From the NCBI GenBank assembly GCA_030761205.1, contig JAULJL010000024.1:19023122-19087121 (forward strand): a DNA stretch of 64,000 bases. Reading direction: 5' to 3'. Shown in pieces: positions 20,571-32,321 of the stretch. Numbering within the stretch: the stretch's first letter is position 1; the number at the start of each line of letters is the position of its first letter. The stretch is from Fremontodendron californicum. Its lineage: Eukaryota > Streptophyta > Magnoliopsida > Malvales > Malvaceae. A model generated the notes under the pieces. That model saw only the letters and a program-made list of their open reading frames with translations, had not been told where the DNA came from and did not search any database. A program made the position numbers and the translations under genes.

Positions 20571-22597
20571 TGATGCACCCAAAAGAGTGTATCTTATTTA
20601 ACCTTGCACTAAAAAGATCAATTGTAAGTATAATGATTAGCAAGGGTCGAGTCCTCAGGGATTGGGTTTTAATCTATGAGTTATTAGTTTATAACTTACG
20701 TTCAAAGAAAACAATAAAAGAAAAGGGGTTTTTGAAGCCAGATTTAAACTAAAGTAAATAATAAGAATAAGATGCAAGGCGGTATAACCAGCCAATAAAA
20801 ATATATATACTAAATTAGGCGGTATAACCAGCCAATAAAAATAAAACAAAGTTAATATACAAATTAGGCGGTATGACCAGCCAATAAAAATAAATATACT
20901 TTTAAAAATAAGCAAACTAGAAAAGTAAGAAAACAAGTAAGTAAGAAGAATCAAATATGAAAAATATGGTTAAGGTTTCATTCTCCACCACTAGACATCA
21001 TTAAGAATCAATTTCAGATCTATCAATATCAACCAACTATCAAAGTTAACAACCGTAGATAACAACAAGCTCTGTTATCCCAATCTTTCCTTAGTTTGTC
21101 GTTAAATAGAACAAGCTCTCTATTTAATCTCTAACCATTAAACAACCTAGAATAAGCTCTCTAAATTCAATTTAATGGCAGCTTTATGATGAGAAAGATA
21201 GGTTAATCTAAGCAACAAACACATAAGCTCGGATTGTTCAACTTAGGTTATGTTCCACTTTGCAATTATTGAAAACTTAACCATAATCATTAATCACAAA
21301 TTGCCACTTATGAATAGGAAATCAAGACAATTACACGGATCAAGACTCCTAGACTAGCAATAGATAATTATCAAGATCTATCTAGTTGTACACCTAAATA
21401 AATCAAGACAACATCATGAACAATTATTGTAGAAGAACATAAGCAACTTTGATAGAAAATTAATGATAGATAGAATCTGAAAATCAATCACAAAACATGT
21501 TTAGGGCTTTGAAATCACCCTTAACCAAATTGAAGTTTAGCCTAGCATAGGCATTATAAACATAAAATTAAATAGAATCTAAGAAGAAAATAAAAGAAAG
21601 AAAGAAGAAGGAGAAGAATATTAATTATCCAACCTCTTGCTCTTTCTAAAGAAAAAGAAAACTAGAGAAAAGAAAGAAGAAGAAAACTTAGAGAATTTTA
21701 TTAAAATGGCTAATATCCTACCTATCTACAATATGATCCTCTACAATCATCCAAGGCCCTCTATTTATACACATTTTGGAGGGCTAAATGACAAGAGACA
21801 AGCTTTACAAATTTCAAAGGTAGGTATAATAGGTGGGTGAATTTTTCTAACAATTTTCGTCATATTGTATGACAATTTTGATCAGCCAACTTGATGGTCG
21901 ATTTCGTCAATGTTGGAGGCCTGATCTGATCACATGGTCTTCTAGCAAAAGGTTTCCCTATCAGTTACGGATCCATAGCCGTTGGAATCAGCTCATTTTC
22001 TGATGTGGATAAGCAGATATGGGCAAAATACGAAAACAGGTCAGCACAGACGTCATTGCACATCAGCCAACTTGATGGTCGATTTCGTCAATATTAGAGG
22101 CCTGATCTGATCATATGGTCTTCTAGACAAAGGTTACCCTATCAGTTACGGATCCATAGCCATTGGAATCAGCTCATTTTCTGATGTGGATAAGAATATA
22201 TGGGCAAAATACGAAAACAGGTCAGCACAGACGTCATTGCACATCAGCCAACTTGATGGTCGATTTCGCTAGGGAAAACGACTCCGTTTCAAGAAGTGTA
22301 AAACATGAAAAAGATAGATATGCATCTTAGCTTTGCACGGCTAAAAATTTCAGCCTTATTGCTTCAGTGAAACTCCAGATATAGCTGATATGGCAAAAGG
22401 TGTCGGAACTGGAACTGAACTGGATTTGCCCTTAATTCTAGTAATCTGAAATCACTCAAAGAAACTTGTGAAAAACACCAAATTACATAAAAATATAAAA
22501 GATCATAAACACAATTAGACTAAACAATAATAACTCGTATTTGACACAAAACAATAATAAAACATAACTAAAAACTATATAATTATACGAGTTATCA
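20571..22597 (-). repeat. 5' LTR of element H
   Basis: 2027 bp, TGATGCACCC to GTTATCA. It has three repeat-array units (20779-20890, one with GGTATGACC) and two 181-bp U3 units, which explains the extra length. Confidence 0.9.
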
Positions 22598-22712
22598 GTA
22601 GGTATAATAGGTGGGTGCATTTTCTAACAATTTTCGTCATATATGACGATTTTGATCAGCCAACTTGATGGTCGATTTTGTCAATGTTGGAGGCCTTATC
22701 TGATCACATGGT
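22598..22712 (-). repeat. Short LTR fragment, minus strand
   Basis: U3 piece beginning GTAGGTATAATAGG, exactly as after 3702. It breaks at CATGGTC and joins gag-like sequence at 22713. Confidence 0.8.
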
Positions 22713-22905
22713 CATAATTAGTATGATCCCACCATCCCACATGGTAAGTGTTTGAGTAATGATCATACTGTTGGTCTTGGAACACTTGATGGCCTTGACA
22801 TCCTCCCATGGCCAATTGTTGAACTGGGGAGGTGAGATTGGCTTGTTGATTCTCCATGTTCATGTATGCCACCAACTCTTCAATTGTTAGATTGCTCAAT
22901 TCCAT
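22713..22905 (-). pseudogene. gag-like gene, N-terminal fragment
   Basis: First 64 codons from MELSNLTIEE. The rest is lost at the junction with the LTR fragment. The element's primer binding site (complement at 23027-23046) follows on its 5' side. Confidence 0.8.
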
Positions 22906-23026
22906 TGTGTTTTTTTTTTTTTTTTTTTTTTAAATTTGAAAAGAAAAAACTTGTATGTACAAGAAAATAAAACTAATTAGAACTGAAAATAAGAATAAAC
23001 CAAGTAACAAATAAACTAAAGAAAAC

Positions 23027-23046
23027 AATCCCCGGCAACGGCGCCA
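23027..23046 (-). other. Primer binding site of a truncated element
   Basis: Complement of TGGCGCCGTTGCCGGGGATT; belongs to the fragment at 22713. Confidence 0.85.
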
Positions 23047-23052
23047 AAAATT

Positions 23053-23099
23053 TGATGCACCCAAAAGAGTGTATCTTATTTAACCTTGCACTAAAAAGA
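23053..23099 (-). repeat. 47-bp LTR stub
   Basis: Starts TGATGCACCC and stops at CTAAAAAGA, then runs into gag-like sequence of another copy. Confidence 0.8.
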
Positions 23100-23498
23100 A
23101 CTCTGGATGCTTGCCCTTGTTTCCTGTTGAAATTGCAAAGTATCAGTAACAAGAGAATAGACAAGATCTTCTAAAGAAGTACCTGAGTTTTGAGTCATAT
23201 GTGGTGGTTGAAAAAGATCCGGTTCTTGGGACCATGATTGATTGAAGCTAGATGGATGAGTGTAATTGGCATAAGGATCTACTTCTTGGTAATTTTCTGA
23301 GTAGCCATAATTAGTATGATCCCACCATCCCTCATGGTAAGTGTTTGAGTAATGATCATACTGTTGGTCTTGGAACACTTGATGGCCTTGACATCCTCCC
23401 ATGGCAAATTGTTGAACTGGGTAGGTGAGATTGGCTTGTTGATTTTCCATGTTCATGTATGCCACCAACTCTTCAAGTGTTAGATTGCTCAATTCCAT
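23100..23498 (-). pseudogene. gag-like gene, N-terminal 133 codons
   Basis: Reads from MELSNLTLEE to RASIQS, then is cut by the LTR stub. Its open frame is otherwise undamaged. Confidence 0.8.
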
Positions 23499-23619
23499 CG
23501 TTTTTTTTTTTTTTTTTTTTTTCAAAATTTGATAAGGAAAACTTGTATGTACAAGAAAATAAAACTAATTAGAACTGAAAAATAAGAATAAACCAAGTAA
23601 CAAATAAACTAAAGAAAAC

Positions 23620-23639
23620 AATCCCCGGCAACGGCGCCA
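23620..23639 (-). other. Primer binding site
   Basis: Complement of the tRNA-Asp site; belongs to the gag-like fragment at 23100 and the LTR at 23646. Confidence 0.85.
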
Positions 23640-23645
23640 AAAATT

Positions 23646-25674
23646 TGATGCACCCAAAAGAGTGTATCTTATTTAACCTTGCACTAAAAAGATAAATTGT
23701 AAGTATAGTAGTTAGCAAGGGTCGAGTCCTCAGGGATTGGGTTTTAGTTTATAAGTTAATAGTTTAAAACTTAAATTCAAGAACAATAAAAGAAAAGGGG
23801 TTTTTAAAGCCAGATTTAAACTAAAGTAAATAATAAGAATAAGATGCAAGGCGGTATAACCAGCCAATAAAAATATATATACTAAATTAGGCGGTATAAC
23901 CAGCCAATAAAAATAAAACAAAGTTAATATACAAATTAGGCGGTATAACCAGCCAATAAAAATAAATATAAAAAAATAAGCAAACTAGAAAAGTAAGAAA
24001 ACAAGTAAATAAGAAGAATCAAATATGAAAAATATGGTTAAGGTTTCATTCTCCACCACTAGACATCATTAAGAATCAATTTCAGATCTATCAATATCAA
24101 CCAACTATCAAAGTTAACAACCGTAGATAACAACAAGCTCTGTTACCCCAATCTTTCCTTAGTTTGTCGTTAAATAGAACAAGCTCTCTATTTAATCTCT
24201 AACCATTAAACAACCTAGAATAAGCTCTCTAAATTCAATTTAATGGCAGCTTTATGATGAGAAAGATAGGTTGATCTAAGCAACAAACACATAAGCTCGG
24301 ATTGTTCAACTTAGGTTATGTTCCACTTTGCAATTATTGAAAACTTGACCATAATCATTAATCACAAATTGCCACTTATGAATAGGAAATCAAGACAATT
24401 ACACGGATCAAGACTCCTAAACTAGCAATAGATAATTATCAAGATCTATCTAGTTGTACACCTAAATAAATCTAGACAACATCATGAACAATTCTTGTAG
24501 AAGAACATAAGCAACTTTGATAGAAAATTAATGATAGATAGAATCTGAAAATCAATCACAAAACATGTCTAGGGCTTTGAAATCACCCTTAACCAAATAG
24601 AAGTTTAGCCTAGCATAGGCATTGTAAACATAAACATAAAATTAAAGAAAATCTAAGAAGAAAATAAAAGAAAGAAAGAAGAAGAGGAAGAAGAATATTA
24701 ATTATCCAACCTCTTGCTCTCTCTAAAGAAAAAGAAAACTAGAGAAAAGAAAGAAGAAGAAAACTTAGAGAATTTTATTAAAATGGCTAATATCCTACCT
24801 ATGTACAATATGATCCTCTACAATCATCCAAGGCCCTCTATTTATACACATTTTGGAGGGCTAAATGACAAGAGACAAGCTTTACAAATTTCAAAGGTAG
24901 GTATAATAGGTGGGTGAATTTTTCTAACAATTTTCGTCATATTGTGTGACAATTTTGATCAGCCAACTTGATGGTCGATTTCGTCAATTTTGGAGGCCTG
25001 ATCTGATCACATGGTCTTCTAGAAAAAGGTTCCCCTATCAGTTAAGGATCCATAGCCGTTGGAATCAGCTCATTTTCTGATGTGGATAAGCAGATATGGG
25101 CAAAATACGAAAACAGGTCAGCATAGACGTCATTGCACATCAGCCAACTTCATGGTCGATTTCGTCAATATTAGAGGCCTGATCTGATCATATGGTCTTC
25201 TAGACAAAGGTTCACGTATCAGTTACGGATCCATAGCCATTAGAATCAGCTCATTTGCTGATGTGGATAAGCAGATATGGGCAAAATACGAAAACAGGTC
25301 AGCACAGACGTCATTGCACATCAGCCAACTTGATGGTGGATTTCGCTAGGGAAAACGACTCCGTTTCAAGAAGTGTAAAACATGAAAAAGATAGATATGC
25401 CTCTTAGCTTTGCACGGCTACAAATTTAAGCCTTATTGCTTCAGTGAAACTCCAGATATAGCTGATATGGCAAAAGGTGTCGGAACTGGAACTGAACTGG
25501 ATTTGCCCTTAATTCTAGTAATCTGAAATCACTCAAAGAAACTTGTGAAAAACACCAAATTACATAAAAATATAAAAGATCATAAACACAATTAGACTAA
25601 ACAATAATAACTCGTATTTGACACAAAACAATAATAAAACATAACTAAAAACTATATAATTATACGAGTTATCA
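23646..25674 (-). repeat. Full LTR, minus strand
   Basis: 2029 bp, TGATGCACCC to TTATCA. Three repeat-array units (23849-23957) and two 181-bp U3 units. Confidence 0.9.
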
Positions 25675-26708
25675 TTGTACACCTAAATAAATCAAGACAA
25701 CATCATGAACAATTCTTGTAGAAGAACATAAGCAACTTTGATAGAAAATTAATGATAGATAGAATCTGAAAATCAATCACAAAACATGTCTAGGGCTTTG
25801 AAATCACCCTTAACCAAATAGAAGTTTAGCCTAGCATAGGCATTGTAAACATAAACATAAAATTAAAGAGAATCTAAGAAGGAAATAAAAGAAAGAAAGA
25901 AGAAGAAGAAGAATATTAATTATCCAACCTCTTGCTCTTTCTAAAGAAAAAAGAAAACTAGAGAAAAGAAAGAAGAAGAAAACTTAGAGAATTTTATTAC
26001 AATGGCTAATATCCTACCTATCTACCATATGATCCCTTACAATCATCCAAGGCCCTCTATTTATACACATTTTGGAGGGCTAAATGACAAGAGACAAGCT
26101 TTACAAATTTCAAAGGTAGGTATAATAGGTGGGTGCATTTTCTAACAATTTTCGTCATATATGACGATTTTGATCAGCCAACTTGATGGTCGATTTTGTC
26201 AATGTTGGAGGCCTTATCTGATCACATGGTCTTCTAGAAAAATGTTACCCTATCAGTTACTGATCCATAGCCGTTGGAATCAGCTCATTTGCTGATGTGG
26301 ATAAGAAGATATGGGCATAATACGAAAACAGGTCAGCACAGACGTCATTGCACATCAGCCAACTTGATGGTCGATTTCGCTAGGGAAAACGACTCCGTTT
26401 CAAGAAGTGTAAAACATGAAAAAGATAGATATGCCTCTGAGCTTTGCATGACTACAAATTTCAGCCTTATTGCTTCAGTGAAACTCGAGATATAGCTGAT
26501 ATGGCAAAAGGTGTCGGAACTGGAACTGAACTGGATTTGTCCTTAATTCTAGTAATCTGAAATCACTCAAAGAAACTTGTGAAAAACACCAAAATACATA
26601 AAAATATAAAAGATCATAAACACAATTAGACTAAACAATAATAACTCGTATTTGACACAAAACAATAATAAAACATAACTAAAAACTATATAATTATACG
26701 AGTTATCA
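25675..26708 (-). repeat. LTR fragment, minus strand
   Basis: Begins mid-LTR at TTGTACACC and ends at GAGTTATCA, where it abuts an LTR of opposite orientation at 26709. This point is the inner edge of the inverted repeat. Confidence 0.85.
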
Positions 26709-26880
26709 TCTGGCTTCAAAAACCCCTTTTCTTTTATTGTTTTCTTTGAACGTAAGTTATAAACTAATAACTCATAGATTAAAACCCAATCCCTGAGGAC
26801 TCGACCCTTGCTAATCATTATACTTACAATTGATCTTTTTAGTGCAAGGTTAAATAAGATACACTCTTTTGGGTGCATCA
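26709..26880 (+). repeat. LTR end fragment, plus strand
   Basis: Last 172 bp of an LTR, ending GGTGCATCA. Mirror of 20571-20742. Confidence 0.85.
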
Positions 26881-26886
26881 AATTTT

Positions 26887-26906
26887 TGGCGCCGTTGCCG
26901 GGGATT
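26887..26906 (+). other. Primer binding site, mirror copy
   Basis: TGGCGCCGTTGCCGGGGATT, six bases after the LTR end. Confidence 0.85.
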
Positions 26907-27015
26907 GTTTTTTTTAGTTTATTTGTTACTTAGTTTATTCTTATTTTCAGTTCTAATGAGTTTTATTTTCTTGTACATACGGGTTTTTCTTATCAAATTT
27001 TGAAAAAAAAAAACG

Positions 27016-27953
27016 ATGGAATTGAGCAATCTAACACTTGAAGAGTTGGTGGCATACATGAACATGGAGAATCAACAAGCCAAGCTCACCTTCCGAGTTC
27101 AACAATTGGCCATGGGAGGATGTCAAGGCCATCAAGTGTTCGAAGACCAACAGTATGATCATTTTCAAACACTTACCATGAGGGATGGTGGGATCATACT
27201 AATTATGGCTACTCGAAAAATTACCAAGAAGTAAATCCTTATGCGAATTACACTCATCCATCTAGCTTCAATCAATCATGGTCTCAAGAACCAGATCTTC
27301 TTCAACCACCACATATGACTCAAAACTCAGGTACTTCTTTAGAAGATCTTGTCGATTCTCTTGTTACTAATACCTTGCAATTTCAATAGGAAACAAGGGC
27401 AAGCATCCAGAGTTTGGAAAAGCAAATGAGCCTATTGGCTAGTAGTATGGTGGAATTAGTAGCAGAAAGATCTCTAGCACTCCCTTCCCAAACGGTGATT
27501 AACCCAAATGAGAATGCTACTATTGTGACCTTGAGAAATGAGGAACAAGATGAGGATGCGACAAAACCGAAGATGGATTCACTTCTTGAGGATAATGAAG
27601 CCACCATTCAAATTGAGAGAACTTTGACACCTCAGGTAGCTTTTAAGGTTCTTATTTCTACTAATGTTCCTTCTCCACTTTTTCCTAGCAGATTTGCAAA
27701 GTCCAAGAAGGAGGAACATGAACAACAATTTTTGGAAACCTTAAACAGCTTGCTTGTGGATGCCATTAGACAAGTACCAAGATATGCACAATTCCTCAAA
27801 GAGCTATACCCCACCAAGAATGATGAAATAATACGTGTGGGGGAGAATGCATTGGCTGTTTTGCAAAGAAAACTTCCTCCAAAACGCAAAAATCCGAGAA
27901 GTTTCATGTCTAAGCCAAAAGATCCTAAAAAGCCAAGAAGGGGAATTGGCTAG
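27016..27953 (+). pseudogene. gag-like gene, decayed (mirror copy of element H)
   Basis: Same 938-bp length, the same frameshift near 27163 and the same TAG near 27387-27389 as 19498-20435, with a few substitutions (for example Ala for Glu after QDED). The C-terminal 179 codons are open. Confidence 0.8.
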
Positions 27954-28280
27954 ACTGGAAACAATCAATCAAGTGCTAATTGGGGGAGGCAGCCTAATTA
28001 GTGAAAGCATTGCCAAACTGCCATCCTCAGATTTGCTCTCTTTTTCTTTATCTTTTTCTTATGTTTCTTTGCTAATTGTGTTTAGTGTTTCTAAGTTCAT
28101 TTAGGCTGCATAAGTTTATTTTGTTTATTAGTTCTTTTCACTTACACATGATTCTTTCATTTGGGATTAATAGCATTACATTAATGACAATGTAAGAATT
28201 ATGTGTGGGGGGAAGAATTTAGGATTTTATTTAGAGTGTTTTGTTTTTGAGTCTTTTTATGTTGTTTTTCTTTCTGATCC

Positions 28281-28559
28281 TTGTTTTATTTTTATTGGCT
28301 GGTTATACCGCCTAATTTAGTATATATATTTTTATTGGCTGGTTATACCGCCTTGCATCTTATTCTTATTATTTACTTTAGTTTAAATCTGGCTTCAAAA
28401 ACCCCTTTACTTTTATTGTTTTCTTTGAACGTAAGTTATAAACTAATAACTCATAGATTAAAACCCAATCCCTGAGGACTCGACCCTTGCTAATCATTAT
28501 ACTTACAATTGATCTTTTTAGTGCAAGGTTAAATAAGATACACTCTTTTGGGTGCATCA
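28281..28559 (+). repeat. Truncated LTR, plus strand
   Basis: Mirror of 18892-19169: begins at the junction CCTTG/TTTTATTTTT and ends GGTGCATCA. Two GGCTGGTTATACCGCC units. Confidence 0.85.
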
Positions 28560-28560
28560 G

Positions 28561-28647
28561 TACTAAATCAGGGTGATGCACAATGCCGCTTATGGGTGGC
28601 AACCCATCCTGCAACTCCTCTGAAAATAAATCTTCACAATCCTTCAA
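28561..28647 (-). pseudogene. Reverse-transcriptase fragment (mirror copy)
   Basis: Same residues as 18804-18890, including DGLPPISGI. Confidence 0.65.
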
Positions 28648-28837
28648 TAATTACACAAATGCAAAAAAAAAAAAAAAAAAAAAAAACGAGAATAATTACA
28701 CAAATCGAACAACACGTAAATTAAACCGAAATGAAGTTATTGCAAATCAAACCAAAACTGAGAAGTCATTTATTGTAGTTGTGATTGTGGCTCACATCTT
28801 CCTCTGGTTTTACGTCCAGAAACGGCTTAAACGGCTT

Positions 28838-29374
28838 CTATGAGTCGAGGATATGCTTCCCATCCAGTTTTCTTACAAGCTGGCAAACAGGGTGTTTTAA
28901 CATCAGATTCCCAAGATGTTGCCATTCCCTTTGGAATTGCGGCCATAAATCAAGAATTTCTCTTTGTACGTCTCCACTAGGATGCGTCTCAAGAGAAAGT
29001 TGGATATTACCCAAATTCTCCTTACTCAGTCCATCCTTAATGAATTCAATTTTATCATCTCGATTAGAGGACGGAATCCCAATAGAACGACATTTACCGT
29101 TACACGTCCATCGTGCACATTTGTGGCAGTTTGAACTCATGCGCTTTGCTCGTCGCTTCTTTGCAAAAGTGCTTCTACCTGTACCTGGTAAATGCAAAAC
29201 AGGAAGATATTCATCTTCACGTACCTTGGCTTCAATTATCCAACGTATGTCTTCAGGAATCCCTTTGTGCATAAGCATTCTTAATCTTTCAAATCGAACT
29301 TGGTAAAGCTTCAGTAAAATATTTCGAGGAAAAGGAGGAAATCGTTTCTGCAATCTTGTGAGAATATCATCCAT
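28838..29374 (-). CDS. NABP-like zinc-finger protein (inverted-repeat mirror copy)
   Basis: Intact 178 codons. The predicted protein is identical to that at 18086-18622, including KKRRAKR and the four cysteines. The same TATATAAA box lies upstream in its own sense (near 29410-29417). The identity supports a recent inverted duplication or ongoing gene conversion between arms. Confidence 0.72.
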   Translation of the reverse strand: MDDILTRLQKRFPPFPRNILLKLYQVRFERLRMLMHKGIPEDIRWIIEAKVREDEYLPVLHLPGTGRSTFAKKRRAKRMSSNCHKCARWTCNGKCRSIGIPSSNRDDKIEFIKDGLSKENLGNIQLSLETHPSGDVQREILDLWPQFQREWQHLGNLMLKHPVCQLVRKLDGKHILDS

Positions 29375-29643
29375 CCTGAAAAAAAATGAAAGAGAAATTG
29401 AAAGAGAAATTTATATACAATATTAGTTTTGTGGGTAACTGATGGAACCGACTTAAATAATCACGGAGTACCGTTATCCGCCATTTAACCGGGGTTAAAA
29501 AAAATAAAAATTATATTTACATCTAGTCCTCGAGCAAAATCAAATAGCGACAAAATAATAAAACCTAATCTAATCCTCTTTCAATACAAATTAGAGACAA
29601 TCATTGAACAAATCTTATAAACTAATCAATAGCTTAAAGAGTT

Positions 29644-31509
29644 TGATAACTCGTATAATTATATAGTTTTTAGTTATGTTTTATTATTGTTTTGTGTCAA
29701 ATACGAGTTATTATTGTTTAGTCTAATTGTGTTTATGATCTTTATGTATTTTGGTGTTTTTCACAAGTTTCTTTGAGTGATTTCAGATTACTAGAATTAA
29801 GGGCAAATCCAGTTCAGTTCCAGTTCCGACACATTTTGCCATATCAGCTATATCTCGAGTTTCACTGAAGCAATAAGGCTGAAATTTGTAGCTGTGCAAA
29901 GCTAAGAGGCATATCTATCTTTTTCATGTTTTACACTTCTTGAAACGGAGTCGTTTTCCCTAGCGAAATTGACCATCAAGTTGGCTGATGTGCAATGACG
30001 TCTGTGCTGACCTGTTTTCGTATTTTGCCCATATCTGCTTATCCACATCAGCAAATGAGCTGATTCTAACGGCTATGGATCCGTAACTGATAGGGTAACA
30101 TTTTTATAGAAGACCATGTGATCAGATAAGGCCTGCAAAATTGACAAAATCGACCATCAAGTTGGCTGATCAAAATCGTCATGTATGACGAAAATTGTTA
30201 GAAAATGCACCCACCTATTATACCTACCTTTGAAATTTGTAAAGCTTGTCTCTTGTCATTTAGCCCTCCAAAATGTGTATAAATAGAGGGCCTTGGGTGA
30301 TTGTAAGGGATCATATTGGAGATTGGTAGGATATTAGCCATTTTAACAAAATTCTCTAAGTTTTCTTCTTCTTTCTTTTCTCTAGTTTTCTTTTTCTTTA
30401 GAAAGAGCAAGAGGTTGGATAATTAATATTCTTCTTCTTCTTCTTTCTTTCTTTTATTTTCTTCTTAGATTCTATTTAATTTTATGTTTATAATGCCTAT
30501 GCTAGGCTAAACTTCTATTTGGTTAAGGGTGATTTCAAAGCCCTAGACATGTTTTGTGATTGATTTTCAGATTCTATCTATCATTAATTTTCTATCAAAG
30601 TTGCTTATGTTCTTCTACAAGAATTGTTCATGATGTTGTCTTGATTTGTTTAGGTGTACAACTAGATAGATCTTGATAATTATCTATTGCTAGTTTAGGA
30701 GTCTTGATCCGTGTAATTGTCTTGATTTCCTATTCATAAGTGGCAATTTGTGATTAATGATTATGGTCAAGTTTTCAATAATTGCAAAGTGGAACATAAC
30801 CTAAGTTGAACAATCCGAGCTTATGTGTTTGTTGCTTAGATCAACCTATCTTTCTCATCATAAAGCTGCCATTAAATTGAATCTAGAGAGCTTATTCTAG
30901 GTTGTTTGATGGTTAGAGATTAAATAGAGAGCTTGTTCTATTTAACGACAAACTAAGGAAAGATTGGGATAACAGAGCTTGTTGTTATCTACGGTTGTTA
31001 ACTTTGATAGTTGGTTGATATTGATAGATCTGAAATTGATTCTTAATGATGTCTAGTGGTGGAGAATGAAACCTTAACCATATTTTTCATTTTTGATTCT
31101 TCTTACTTGTTTTCTTACTTTTCTAGTTTGCTTATTTTTAAAAGTATATTTATTTTTATTGGCTGGTTATACCGCCTAATTTGTATATTAATTTTGTTTT
31201 ATTTTTATTGGCTGGTTATACCGCCTAATTTAGTATATATATTTTTATTGGCTGGTTATACCGCCTTGCTTAGTATATATATTTTTATTGGCTGGTTATA
31301 CCGCCTTGCATCTTATTCTTATTATTTACTTTAGTTTAAATCTGGCTTCAAAAACCCCTTTTCTTTTATTGTTCTTGAATTTAAGTTTTAAACTATCAAC
31401 TTATAAACTAAAACCCAATCCCTGAGGACTCGACCCTTGCTAACTACTATACTTACAATTGATCTTTTTAGTGCAAGGTTAAATAAGATACACTCTTTTG
31501 GGTGCATCA
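29644..31509 (+). repeat. 5' LTR of element I
   Basis: 1866 bp, TGATAACTCG to GGTGCATCA. Four GGCTGGTTATACCGCC units (about 31158-31306) and one 181-bp U3 unit. Inserted into the outer end of the right inverted-repeat arm. Confidence 0.92.
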
Positions 31510-31515
31510 AATTTT

Positions 31516-31535
31516 TGGCGCCGTTGCCGGGGATT
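31516..31535 (+). other. Primer binding site of element I
   Basis: TGGCGCCGTTGCCGGGGATT, six bases after the LTR. Confidence 0.88.
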
Positions 31536-31617
31536 GCTTTCTTTAGTTTATTAGTTTATTGGTTTATTCTTATTTTCTGTTCTAATTATTTACTTTCTTA
31601 TTTTTTTTTATTAGTGA

Positions 31618-32321
31618 ATGTTCCAAGCTCCCGGAGAAGACTTACGACTTAGGAAAATTCGGGAATTTATAACTTCTCACCAACAACCAATCGAGGAGTT
31701 GATCCAAAACATCCAAGAAGAGCAAGGAGAGATGGCAGCAGCTGACAACCGAACTCTCAAGGAGCTAGCCGCTCCGGACTTGGGTCAACAACCATTATGC
31801 ATTGAAAATGCTAATCTTGAGGTAGCTTTTGAATTAAAATCTGGTTTGATTCATCTTCTCCCAACTTTTCATGGTTTTGCTGGAGAGGATCCAAATAAGC
31901 ACCTCAAGGAATTCCATGTAGTTTGCTCAAGCATGAGACCAACAGGGGTCACGGAAGAGCAAGTTAAGTTGAGAGCCTTCCCATTCTCTCTAGCTGATTC
32001 AGCAAAGGAATGGCTCTACTATCTACCATCCGGGACCATCACTACATGGAATGATTTGAAGAAAGCATTCTTGGAAAGGTATTTCCCAGCATCTAAGGCT
32101 GCCAACATTAGGAAAGAGATATGTGGGATTCGGCAATACAACGGAGAGTCCTTATATGAATATTGGGAGAGGTTCAAGAAACTTTGTGCATCATGTCCAC
32201 ACCATCAAATAAGTGAACAACTTCTCATCCAATACTTCTATGAAGGTCTCATGCCCATGGAGAGAAGTATGATAGATGCCGCTAGTGGGGGAGCTCTAGT
32301 TGATAAGACTCCCAGGGCTGC
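31618..32321 (+). pseudogene. gag: Retrotransposon gag, N-terminal part (element I), interrupted by element C
   Basis: 234 codons from MFQAPGEDLRLRK, then cut within DKTPRAA by the LTR of element C. Residues about 70-205 form a typical Ty3/gypsy retrotransposon gag (capsid) domain, including AFPFSLADSAKEWLYYLP, FLERYFP and YEYWERFKKLCASCPHH. It is nearly identical to the F copy at 56261, with changes at a handful of residues. Capsid protein assembles the virus-like particle in which reverse transcription takes place. The downstream part of element I is not found in the window. Confidence 0.88.

Larger units (their letters stand above)
17818..20742 (+). repeat. Left arm of a 2.9-kb inverted repeat
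   Basis: Matches the complement of 26709-29643 almost base for base: NABP gene, reverse-transcriptase fragment, truncated LTR, decayed gag-like gene with the same mutations, primer binding site and the first 172 bp of the next LTR. The shared damage shows both arms descend from one rearranged ancestor rather than from two insertions. Confidence 0.88.
26709..29643 (-). repeat. Right arm of the 2.9-kb inverted repeat
   Basis: Complement of 17818-20742. The few differences include a longer homopolymer near 28663-28685 and scattered substitutions. Its outer end is cut by the LTR of element I at 29644. Confidence 0.88.

Noticed and set aside
31158..31306. Regular short repeats considered as a CRISPR array
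   Set aside because: The units are direct tandem repeats with near-identical spacers in a plant LTR; there is no spacer diversity and no cas gene.
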